DNA of 64,000 bases from JACIYW01 sp014359745 (GTDB lineage: Bacteria > Pseudomonadota > Alphaproteobacteria > Rhodobacterales > Rhodobacteraceae), in assembly GCA_050433985.1 (NCBI GenBank), contig JBNPWE010000006.1, positions 124,001 to 188,000 on the forward strand. The letters run 5' to 3'. The translations under genes and the position numbers were made by a program. Positions 25,568 to 33,330 of this stretch are shown here, piece by piece. Positions within the stretch are counted from its first letter, which is position 1. Each line of letters opens with the position of its first letter. Under the pieces are notes generated by a model. It worked only from the letters and a program-made list of their open reading frames with translations. It did not search any database and was not told where the DNA came from.

Positions 25568-28500
25568 CAAGGCGCAAACCGTTGGCTTCCGCTACTCGCT
25601 GGGCATGCATCTGGCGCTCTGCCACGGGCCGATCGATGCCATCCGCGAGATCCTCGTCGACCGTCGCACCGCCTGGTCCGTCACCACCGGCGGCGGCGTC
25701 TCGGGCGGGGGCGCGGCAGTCGAGACGCGGATCGGCACGGTCGGGGGCATGGCGGCACTTGCGGCGCTGGCGGGCGACACGGGCGCCACGATCACCTTTC
25801 CGGGGACGCGCGCCGGGGTGCGCATCGGCCGGGACTACCGACTGCAATTGGCGAATGGCACGAGCCAGACGATCACGCTGCGCGGTGTTACCTTCAACGC
25901 CGCCACCAATGTGACCGCCTGGTCCGTGCTGCCCGAGGCGCTGAGCTTCCCCACGCAAGCGGTCGAGGTGTTCGAGGCGACCACCGCCGCCAGCAACACA
26001 GGTGCCGGTGGCGGGCGTATCCGTATCGACAAGCCCGACCTCTTCGGCGGCGAGAGCCGCGAGGGGGGCATTCGCGGCGATGTCGATGTGCTGATGGGCG
26101 GGCCAGCCCAAGGGCAGAACGATTACCTCGCAGCAGCCATGAATGGCGACGTGCCCGGCTATCGCGGACTCTGCAGCCTCGTGCTGCGACAGGTCTATCT
26201 CGGCATCAACCCGTACCTGAAGCCTTGGGCGGTGCGCGTGACCCGCGTGCTGACGGGCGAAGCGGGTGCAGCGCAATGGTACCCCGAGAAGGCCGCCATC
26301 GTGCCCGAGGCCAATATCTCGGATGCCGCGATCTACATTGCGCTGGACGTCTCGGGTTCGATGTCGGGCACGCGCATGGCGGCGCAGAAGGCGGGCGTTG
26401 CGGCGCTGATCCACGAGATCGGGGCCAGCGTCGATCCCGACCGCCCGAACGACATCCGCATCGTTCTCTGGAACGCGGGCGTTGCAGGATCGATCGAGCG
26501 TCGCGAGATGGGCCCGGACGACTATGCCGCGCTCGAGGCCTGGATGCTGGCGCTCTCGAACAGCACCTCGGGCGGGACCAGCTTCGATGCAGCCTTTTCG
26601 CAGGCAGGGGCGTTCTTCGCGGGCGGCGGGTCTAAGCGACGGATCGTCATCTTCGTGACCGATGGCGAGCCATCGCCGGTCTCCTCCGTCGATGCGGCGC
26701 TGGCGATCATCCGCACCCTGCCGCCGGCCGACATCTTCGGCTTCAACATCGCGCTGGCCAACACGACCTATACCGCGCGCATCGACAACACGCCGGTGGA
26801 TGGCGTGCCGGTCATCCCGCCAGGCAACCCGCAGGCGCTGGTCGCCTCCCTGCGCGGCGCCTTCGGCAACGGCCCGGACATGAACCCGGCCCATATCATC
26901 CGGGAGTGCCTGACGAACCGCGACTTGGGTCTGGGCTATTCGACCGTCGAAATCGGGGCCAGCTTCACTGTCGCCGCGGACACGCTCTACACCGAAGGCT
27001 TCGGCCTCTCGTTGATCTGGCAGCAGGACAGCTCCCTCGAGGAGTTCATCGGCAGCGTTCTCGACCATATCGACGCGACGCTCTTCATCGACCGGCGCAC
27101 GGGGCTCTGGGAATTGCGGCTCATCCGGGCCGACTACACGGCCGCAACGCTGCCACTCTTCGACGAGACGAATGTCGTGGACTGGGGACGCATGGGGCGG
27201 CGCGTGCCGTCGGATCTGGTGAACAGCGTGACCGTGCGCTTCACAGATGCCTGGACGGACGACACGGGGGCGGTCTCTGTCACCGACACTGCCCGGGTGC
27301 AGTCCATGGGCGAGGTGATCGCCACCACGCTCGACTATCCGGGCATCCGCTACCAGGGGCTGGCGATCCGGGTGGCCGAGCGCGACCTGCGGGCGCTCTC
27401 GGTGCCGCTGCTCACGGGCGAGATCATGGTGAACCGCGAAGGCGCGGATCTCGGGCCCGGCGACGTGATCCGGCTGCGGTCGCCCCGCCTCGGGCTCGAC
27501 GATGTCGTCATGCGCATCTCCGAGATCGGTCAGGGCGACGGCCGCGACAACGGCATCCGATTGAAGCTCGCCGAGGACGTCTTTGCGTTGGGCGCCACCG
27601 CCATCGTGGGCGGGCGCATGCCGACAGGGACCGGGGTCGCCGCGCCGCCGCGCGCACTCACCCGGCGCATGGTCGAGGAAGCCCCGTACTGGCTGCTCGT
27701 CCGCGAACTCGGGCACAGCGAGGCCGACCGCATCCTGTCGGACGATCCCGATGCGGGCGCGCTGGTTGCCACGGGCGAGCGCCCCAGCGCCGATGCGCTG
27801 GCGGCGGAACTCTGGATCGACTCCGGCACCGGCCCTGCGCAGGAGGGCGTCGTGGTTTTCGCACCCACGGCGCTGCTCGCTGCTGACGTGACCGATAGCC
27901 CGGAGGCGCGCGTCCTCCCGGTCACCGGCTGGCGCGACATCGGTGAGGTCGGCATCGGCACGCTGGCGAGCCTCGGTGGCGAACTGGTGCGCGTCGACGG
28001 GATTACCTCAACGGCCATCACCGTGGGCCGGGGATGCCTCGATTCCGTGCCGCGTGCGCACGCCTCAGATACGCCGGTGATCTTCTTTGACGAAGGCGCG
28101 CGGATCACCGAGGATTCTTGGGCGGCAGGCGAGACCCTTGCGATCCGGCTGCTGCCCGAGACCGGGCGCGGCACGCTTGCTTTCGCGCTGGCGCCCGAGG
28201 ACAGCGTGACGCTCGACCGGCGCGCCATCCGGCCCCTGCCGCCCGGTCGGGTGCAGGCCAATGGCAGCTATGCTCCCGATGTCGATGCGCTGATCGCCGA
28301 TGATCTGGTGCTGACCTGGACCCATCGCGACCGGCTGACCCAGACAAGCCCGGTGATCGTCGATCACACCGCAGCCTCGATCGGGCCGGAGCCGGGAGTC
28401 GGCTATGCCATCGAGGTGCGATGGATCGACCCCGACACGGGCGCACCGCTCATGCCGCCCGGCATCGTGATTGACGCTGGCATGGGGACAAGCTGGACAT

Positions 28501-28685
28501 TGGCGCCGGAGGACATCCCCGAGACCGGCGCCCCCGAGCGCACGGCCGAGATCGACCTCGCCGTGCGGTCGCGTCGTCTGGTCGGCGGCAGTTGGCTCAC
28601 CGACTTTGATGCCCGCCGGTTCCGGCTGACCGCGCCCTTTGCTGCTGGCTGGGATCGCGGCTGGGGCTTTCTCTGGGGCACCTGA
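25554..28685 (+). CDS. Tail-tip host-specificity protein with embedded von Willebrand A domain
   Basis: A TipJ/GpJ-like protein of 1043 residues. N-terminal tip-attachment region: about 1-250. At about residues 258-440 it has a von Willebrand A fold with a full metal-ion adhesion motif: ALDVSGSMSG (DxSxS), GGTSFDAAF (Thr) and FVTDGEPS (Asp). The J-like body resumes at NPAHIIRECLTNRDLGLGYS and continues as fibronectin/beta-rich domains. It should recognise the host receptor; the inserted domain may bind protein or polysaccharide through Mg(II). Confidence 0.88.
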   Translation: MGGRSKAQTVGFRYSLGMHLALCHGPIDAIREILVDRRTAWSVTTGGGVSGGGAAVETRIGTVGGMAALAALAGDTGATITFPGTRAGVRIGRDYRLQLANGTSQTITLRGVTFNAATNVTAWSVLPEALSFPTQAVEVFEATTAASNTGAGGGRIRIDKPDLFGGESREGGIRGDVDVLMGGPAQGQNDYLAAAMNGDVPGYRGLCSLVLRQVYLGINPYLKPWAVRVTRVLTGEAGAAQWYPEKAAIVPEANISDAAIYIALDVSGSMSGTRMAAQKAGVAALIHEIGASVDPDRPNDIRIVLWNAGVAGSIERREMGPDDYAALEAWMLALSNSTSGGTSFDAAFSQAGAFFAGGGSKRRIVIFVTDGEPSPVSSVDAALAIIRTLPPADIFGFNIALANTTYTARIDNTPVDGVPVIPPGNPQALVASLRGAFGNGPDMNPAHIIRECLTNRDLGLGYSTVEIGASFTVAADTLYTEGFGLSLIWQQDSSLEEFIGSVLDHIDATLFIDRRTGLWELRLIRADYTAATLPLFDETNVVDWGRMGRRVPSDLVNSVTVRFTDAWTDDTGAVSVTDTARVQSMGEVIATTLDYPGIRYQGLAIRVAERDLRALSVPLLTGEIMVNREGADLGPGDVIRLRSPRLGLDDVVMRISEIGQGDGRDNGIRLKLAEDVFALGATAIVGGRMPTGTGVAAPPRALTRRMVEEAPYWLLVRELGHSEADRILSDDPDAGALVATGERPSADALAAELWIDSGTGPAQEGVVVFAPTALLAADVTDSPEARVLPVTGWRDIGEVGIGTLASLGGELVRVDGITSTAITVGRGCLDSVPRAHASDTPVIFFDEGARITEDSWAAGETLAIRLLPETGRGTLAFALAPEDSVTLDRRAIRPLPPGRVQANGSYAPDVDALIADDLVLTWTHRDRLTQTSPVIVDHTAASIGPEPGVGYAIEVRWIDPDTGAPLMPPGIVIDAGMGTSWTLAPEDIPETGAPERTAEIDLAVRSRRLVGGSWLTDFDARRFRLTAPFAAGWDRGWGFLWGT

Positions 28686-28724
28686 GCTCCGCCATCACCA
28701 TCCTCACGACAAGCGAGACCAAGC

Positions 28725-29402
28725 ATGCCCGAACGGATCATGCCGGGACTGGGGCTGCGCGCCTTCTATGACCCCGGCCAGCGCAACTGGGGCACCAGCC
28801 TCAGTGAAGACCTGCGCCGCCTCTCTGCCCTCGTGCAGGCGCGCGCCACGTCGCGGACCGCAGCACTTCCTGGGACCGGCACCGCGGGCCAGATCGCCAT
28901 CGTGCCCGCCGCAGCAGGCGCCAATGCCAACGCGCTTGCCCTCTGGGACCAGTCGCCCGCCGGGGCGGCTGCATGGGTCTACCTGACCCCCGAAGATGGC
29001 TGGAAGGTCTGGATCGCGGATGAAGCGCGGCATGTCCGTTTCACGGGTGGGGCATGGGTCGAGGTGCCACGGCCCGGCGTCGTTCGGATCCGGACGCTGA
29101 CGGCGACCAGCCACACGCTGGAAGCCGTCGATCTGGGCAGCATCCTCGAGACCACCGGCTCCTCGGCCGTCACGGTGACGATCCCGGTCGAGGCGACCGT
29201 ACCCTTCGAAATCGGCACGCTCATCAACGTGACGCAGGTCGGCGCCGGGATCGCAACCGTCGCGGCGGCTCCGGGCGTGTCGCTCAATGGCGTTACCGGC
29301 GGCTCTGTCGCCCTCGATGGCCAATGGTCGGGCGCGGCACTCGTCAAGCGTGGGGCAGATGCCTGGGTCATCCAGGGCGCGCTGGCGGGGGCTGTCGCAT
29401 GA
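28725..29402 (+). CDS. DUF2793 family tail protein
   Basis: 225 residues. The N-terminal half resembles DUF2793 (ANALALWDQSPAGAAAWVYL and PEDGWKVWIADEARHVRFTG), found in tail-fibre-associated proteins of alphaproteobacterial prophages. The C-terminal half is a beta-rich repeat with gas-vesicle-like Ala/Gly/Val content (VEATVPFEIGTLINVTQVGA). It lies right after the tip gene, so it is probably virion-associated. ATGA overlap with the next gene. Confidence 0.82.
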   Translation: MPERIMPGLGLRAFYDPGQRNWGTSLSEDLRRLSALVQARATSRTAALPGTGTAGQIAIVPAAAGANANALALWDQSPAGAAAWVYLTPEDGWKVWIADEARHVRFTGGAWVEVPRPGVVRIRTLTATSHTLEAVDLGSILETTGSSAVTVTIPVEATVPFEIGTLINVTQVGAGIATVAAAPGVSLNGVTGGSVALDGQWSGAALVKRGADAWVIQGALAGAVA

Positions 29403-30268
29403 GCCTTCTGATGATGCGCGCCGCCATTCTGGCGCAAGGTGGCGATACGGCCCCGCCGGTGGACATCGGCTCTGTCTGGCAACTCGACGCGACGCGGCGC
29501 CCTCCGGGCTACACGCTGTCTGATGGCAACCAGACCGCCGTGAACACCTCGGGCGGGACCAATTACATGCGCTGGGTGCCCAGTGCCAAGGCCATCCTGC
29601 CCTCGGACGGGCGGCGCTATTGGGAAGTGCTCTGCGCAGCCAGCGGAGCCACCAATTTCGACGGCTACGTGGGCGTCGTCTCGGCGGCGCAGCGTGAAGA
29701 GTTCAATACCGGCAACAACCCGATCACGCTGGGCTCCATCGGCTATCGCGGCAACGGCACCCTCTGGTCGTCGAACAACACTGTGGCCGAGCAGCGCCTG
29801 ACTGGCCTGCCCACCTTCGGCGCGGGCGACGTGCTGATGTTCGTCCTGGACCCGGCCACAGCGCGCCTCTGGATCGGCAGAAACGGCGTCTGGCGCGACG
29901 ATCCGGTGAGTGGGGCCGCAACCTGGACGGCGGCACAGAGCACGGCCTTCTATCCACAGGTCCAGGGGCGCAATTCTGGTGACGGCGGCACGCTGCGCTC
30001 GCAGCCCTCGCAGTTCAGCTACCCGGTGCCGCCCGGGGTGCTGCCGCTCGGCTACGAGCACCCCGACCTGCGCGTCTTCGAGGCGCATGCCTTCATCGAG
30101 CTTGCCTGGGACAAGGACCTCAGCGTCGGCGAGCTGGAGGCCTGGTTTGATCTCGGCGGCGGCACGCGTCTGACCTCGGGCGGCGTCTCGATCTTCCTCG
30201 ATCACGGCGGGGGCACGTCCCTCACCGCCGCCCAATCCGCCCTCTACATCGAAGTGGAACTGCCATGA
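29399..30268 (+). CDS. SPRY-like tail protein
   Basis: 289 residues. YWEVLCAASGATNFDGYVGV and NTGNNPITLGSIGYRGNGTL, then DVLMFVLDPATARLWIGRNG, form the pattern of a B30.2/SPRY beta-sandwich, here in a phage tail operon. A C-terminal beta-rich part follows. A role in binding surface glycans or proteins is plausible. It is coupled to both neighbours by ATGA overlaps. Confidence 0.72.
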   Translation: MSLLMMRAAILAQGGDTAPPVDIGSVWQLDATRRPPGYTLSDGNQTAVNTSGGTNYMRWVPSAKAILPSDGRRYWEVLCAASGATNFDGYVGVVSAAQREEFNTGNNPITLGSIGYRGNGTLWSSNNTVAEQRLTGLPTFGAGDVLMFVLDPATARLWIGRNGVWRDDPVSGAATWTAAQSTAFYPQVQGRNSGDGGTLRSQPSQFSYPVPPGVLPLGYEHPDLRVFEAHAFIELAWDKDLSVGELEAWFDLGGGTRLTSGGVSIFLDHGGGTSLTAAQSALYIEVELP

Positions 30269-31263
30269 GTTACATCCTGCATCTGGGCCATCAGCCCACC
30301 GACATCGCCGGCATCTCGGGGCTTCTGAACACCACCGCCGGAGGGTTCGACCCGACGCTCGACGTGAACGCGATCCGGCACGTCGGCTTCAACACCTATT
30401 CCGCGCCTTTCTCCTTCTCGGTTCCGGAACCCGTGGGCGATCTCTGGCTGGGGTTCCGCTATGTGCCGCCCAATGCGGACGCCAACAGCATCAACCGCGC
30501 CGAGGCGAGCTTTCTGGAATTCTACAGCGCCACCAACGTGCTGCTGGCTCAGATCAAGCCGATCACGACGACCAACCGCTATCACGCCATCGCGGCTGGC
30601 GACACCAGCGTGCAGGGCAGCTCCTCCTACACCGCCCCCAACGGTCAGCCGCAATGGATCGACGTGCGGGTGGCGGTCGGTGCCGAGATCACCATCGAGT
30701 TCTATGTCGAGGGCGTGCTGCAATCAACGGCCACCGCCGCGAACGCGAATGGAAAGGGCAAGCCGCGCCATGTGGTCTTTGCCAACACCGCGCTCCATGG
30801 GATTTCCACGAACCGCACCTGGTACTACGCCCATATCGCGGCCCTCGACGGGGTCTCGACCATCGGGCGGCGTTTCGTGCGCCGCAGCCCCAATGCCATC
30901 GCCAGCTTCAACCAGATGGTGGGCAGCATCGATGCGCTGCGCGATGGCGACATCGCCACCCGCGTCGCCAGCACGGCAGCGGGGCAGCGCATGTCCTTCT
31001 CTCTGACTGGCCCGACCGGGCCCGCCTCGGTCTCGGCCATCGCGGGCGTGCATCTCAAGCAGATCGCGCAGGCGGGCACGGTTGGTCCCGACGCCACGGC
31101 GGGCTTCCTGCGCATGGGCGGGGTCAACCACGATGCCGCCCCCGAGACCGTGCCGGACCTCGCACCCAAGCCCGTCTATTCAAGCTGGGCGGTGAACCCG
31201 GTCGATGCGAGCCCTTGGGACGCGATGACCTTGCCCAACGAGGTCGGGATCCTGTCCGCATGA
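30265..31263 (+). CDS. Putative tail fibre / virion surface protein
   Basis: 332 residues, beta-rich, rich in Asn/Thr/Ser (NINRAEASFLEFYS-like lectin pattern, FYVEGVLQSTATAANANG). The central part resembles a concanavalin-like sandwich. It sits at the end of the tail operon, where adsorption proteins vary most. I do not recognise a named family. It is coupled to both neighbours. Confidence 0.65.
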   Translation: MSYILHLGHQPTDIAGISGLLNTTAGGFDPTLDVNAIRHVGFNTYSAPFSFSVPEPVGDLWLGFRYVPPNADANSINRAEASFLEFYSATNVLLAQIKPITTTNRYHAIAAGDTSVQGSSSYTAPNGQPQWIDVRVAVGAEITIEFYVEGVLQSTATAANANGKGKPRHVVFANTALHGISTNRTWYYAHIAALDGVSTIGRRFVRRSPNAIASFNQMVGSIDALRDGDIATRVASTAAGQRMSFSLTGPTGPASVSAIAGVHLKQIAQAGTVGPDATAGFLRMGGVNHDAAPETVPDLAPKPVYSSWAVNPVDASPWDAMTLPNEVGILSA

Positions 31264-31550
31264 GCCCGCGCCGTTCAGGTGAGGGCCATGTCCGCATGCC
31301 CGATGCCGAGTTCGAGGAACTGCTGGCACGCGCGGCGGAAGAAGGTGCCAAGCGCGCGCTCGCGGATGCCGGGCTCGACGGCGAGGAGGCCGCGATGGAC
31401 GTCCGCGACCTGCGCGCGCTGCTCGACTGCATCCGCTTCGTGCGCCGCACAGCCGTACAGACCACGGTCCATCTCGTCACCACCGGCATCATCCTCGCGC
31501 TGCTCGCGGGCATCGCGCTGAAGCTCAAGATCTTCGGTCCGGGCGGCTGA
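31260..31550 (+). CDS. DUF6127 family membrane protein
   Basis: 96 residues: an N-terminal acidic helix (MPDAEFEELLARAAEEGAKR), then DVRDLRALLDCIRFVRRTAV and one C-terminal membrane helix (GIILALLAGIALKLKIF). This fits the DUF6127 family found next to phage lysis genes. It lies just before the endolysin and may act as a holin-like or lysis-regulating protein; that role is inference. Confidence 0.75.
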   Translation: MSPRRSGEGHVRMPDAEFEELLARAAEEGAKRALADAGLDGEEAAMDVRDLRALLDCIRFVRRTAVQTTVHLVTTGIILALLAGIALKLKIFGPGG

Positions 31551-31659
31551 GCGCCAACCGGGTCGTCCCGCGACATAACCCCATCCCCGGAAACCACGCC
31601 AACCCGCAGTCGCGTCACTGCGGGCGGGTCTTGTCGTCCCTTCCCAAAGGAATTCACCC

Positions 31660-32340
31660 ATGTCCGATCCCATTCGCACCTTCCGCCATTTCCGCGATGT
31701 TCCGCAGAACCTCTGGCGCTGGCCGAACTTCTCGCCCGCCGAAATCGCCTGTCGTGGCACGGGGCAGATCAAGCTGCACCCGGAAGCGCTCGACAAGCTG
31801 CAGGCGCTACGCGACCGGCTCGGCAAGCCGCTGATCGTGCGGTCTGCCTATCGCAGCCCCGAACACAATCGTGCGGTCGGCGGCGCGACCCGGTCGAAGC
31901 ACCTCGACGGCGCCGCCTTCGACATCGCCATGGCGAACCACGACCCGGTGGCCTTTGAGGCTGCGGCGCGCGAGGTCGGGTTCCTCGGCTTCGGCTTCTA
32001 CCCGCGCTCGGGGTTCATCCATGTCGACCTCGGCCCCGCACGGCAGTGGGGCGAGCGGTTTCCGGTTCGAGCGACTGCCTTCGCCGAAGAAGCTCCGCCT
32101 GCACGCGAAGTGCTGGCCGACAGCCGTACCATGAAGGGTGGCGGGGCGGCCGGAGTGGCGACGCTGGGCGCGGCGGGCGTAGAGGTGGCGCAGAGCGTCC
32201 TCGCCGAGACTCAGACCGCGATCCTGCCGCTCGTGCCGTATCTCGACACGTTGCGCTGGGTGTTCATCGCCGTCGCTCTTGGCGGCATCGCGGTGACGAT
32301 CTATGCCCGGCTCGATGACTGGCGCCGGGGGCAGCGATGA
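31660..32340 (+). CDS. Endolysin, M15-type D-Ala-D-Ala peptidase with membrane anchor
   Basis: 226 residues. The peptidase M15 zinc site is visible as SKHLDGAAFDIA (His and Asp ligands, about residues 80-90) and GFIHVDLGP (His, about 120), with VRSAYRSPEHN before it. The C-terminus has a membrane helix (LRWVFIAVALGGIAVTIYA), unlike soluble endolysins. It cleaves peptidoglycan cross-links at lysis. A ribosome site (AAAGGAATT) precedes the ATG. ATGA overlap with the spanin gene. Confidence 0.88.
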   Translation: MSDPIRTFRHFRDVPQNLWRWPNFSPAEIACRGTGQIKLHPEALDKLQALRDRLGKPLIVRSAYRSPEHNRAVGGATRSKHLDGAAFDIAMANHDPVAFEAAAREVGFLGFGFYPRSGFIHVDLGPARQWGERFPVRATAFAEEAPPAREVLADSRTMKGGGAAGVATLGAAGVEVAQSVLAETQTAILPLVPYLDTLRWVFIAVALGGIAVTIYARLDDWRRGQR

Positions 32341-32594
32341 TTGCCGGGCTCCTAACCGGGATCGCCGCCAGACCATGGATTCGGGCGGCCCTGCGCTACG
32401 GCGCCATCGTCCTCGCCTTGCTCCTGTTCCTGCTTTCGCTTCGGCGCTCCGGGGAGCGAGCGGGACGCCTCACCGAACGCCTTGAAACCATGGAGAAGGC
32501 CAATGACGTCCAACGTCGGATGCTGGAAGCGGCGGCTCGCCGTCCTCGCGATCGCGACGATCTCGCTGACAGGCTGCGCGACGGTCTCTTCTGA
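32337..32594 (+). CDS. Rz-like inner-membrane spanin
   Basis: 85 residues: an N-terminal membrane helix (LRYGAIVLALLLFLLSLRRS) followed by a basic coiled-coil (AGRLTERLETMEKANDVQRR), the topology of i-spanins. The stop lies inside the overlapping Rz1-like gene in another frame, the classic nested Rz/Rz1 arrangement. It bridges the inner membrane to the lipoprotein partner and fuses membranes at lysis. Confidence 0.82.
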   Translation: MIAGLLTGIAARPWIRAALRYGAIVLALLLFLLSLRRSGERAGRLTERLETMEKANDVQRRMLEAAARRPRDRDDLADRLRDGLF

Positions 32595-33330
32595 CGTCGA
32601 GGGCCTGGCGGCGTGCCCACCGGTCGTCGAGTACAGCGAGGACTTCCAGGAATCGGCGGCAGAGGAACTGGTTCTGCTGCCGGAAGGCTCGGCAATCATG
32701 GAGATGCTGAGCGACTATGCCGTGATGCGGGAGCAGGCGCGGACGTGCGATGGCCGAGGATCTTCGCTCGCGCCCGGGCTTCACCGGCACCCCACCGTGT
32801 CAGGCAGCCTCGTATTTGGTGTACACCTCGGTGCTGCCGTCATGAAGGATGAGGAACACGTCGTAAGCCTCGCGTTCGCTCTCCGGCCCCATGCCGGGGG
32901 AACCGTAGGGCATGCCCGGAACGGCCAGACCCACGGCGTTGGGACGCTCGGCCAGCAGCCGCCGGATATCAGCGGCCGGCACATGGCCCTCGATCATGTA
33001 GCCCTCGACTTGGCCGGTGTGACAGGAGACCATCTCTTGCGGGATGCCATTGTCGGACTTGTAGCGCATCAGCAGCGTGCCCATGCTCGCCTCGGTCGTG
33101 ACGGTGAAGCCATCACCCTCCAGGATCTCGATCCAAGTGGAACAGCAGCCGCAATTCGGGTCCTTCAGGACGTGGATCGACGGTCCTCCGGACTGGGCCA
33201 GCGAAAGCCGGGGCAGTCCGGCAAGCAGGACGGCGCTGCCGATCAGCAGGCCGCGTCGGGTGAGGGTGTCTTGTGTCATGTCGTTCTCCATGGGTTGAAG
33301 TCAGGTGCGCTCAGAGGTCGATCCGCCTGA
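32503..33330 (+). CDS. Rz1-like outer-membrane spanin, C-terminus run on into cargo
   Basis: From ATG 32503 (GGAGAAGG upstream) the first 85 residues or so form an Rz1-like lipoprotein: basic start, hydrophobic core and lipobox SLTGCATV, then LPEGSAIMEMLSDYAVMREQ. After about residue 85 (near 32757) the frame has no stop and reads through the antisense of the copper-island DUF411 gene to 33330. The natural end was probably lost when the island joined here. The long tail may harm function. Confidence 0.65.
   Translation: MTSNVGCWKRRLAVLAIATISLTGCATVSSDVEGLAACPPVVEYSEDFQESAAEELVLLPEGSAIMEMLSDYAVMREQARTCDGRGSSLAPGLHRHPTVSGSLVFGVHLGAAVMKDEEHVVSLAFALRPHAGGTVGHARNGQTHGVGTLGQQPPDISGRHMALDHVALDLAGVTGDHLLRDAIVGLVAHQQRAHARLGRDGEAITLQDLDPSGTAAAIRVLQDVDRRSSGLGQRKPGQSGKQDGAADQQAASGEGVLCHVVLHGLKSGALRGRSA
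32800..33279 (-). CDS. DUF411 metal-binding protein
   Basis: About 159 residues from ATG 33279, which has GGAGAAC upstream; ATG 33291 is possible but lacks a site. A twin-arginine signal (TRRGLLIGSAVLLAG) leads to DPNCGCCSTWIEIL (CxCC, copper ligand candidate) and MVSCHTGQVEGYMIEGHVPA, the DUF411 signature. These secreted proteins accompany copper and silver resistance genes and probably bind metal in the periplasm. Last gene of the leftward copper operon. Confidence 0.85.
   Translation of the reverse strand: MTQDTLTRRGLLIGSAVLLAGLPRLSLAQSGGPSIHVLKDPNCGCCSTWIEILEGDGFTVTTEASMGTLLMRYKSDNGIPQEMVSCHTGQVEGYMIEGHVPAADIRRLLAERPNAVGLAVPGMPYGSPGMGPESEREAYDVFLILHDGSTEVYTKYEAA

Noticed and set aside
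8052..32594. A gene transfer agent cluster
   Set aside because: The presence of terminase small subunit, replication genes, spanins and cargo, and the lambda-type order and portal, fit a prophage better than the compact GTA cluster.
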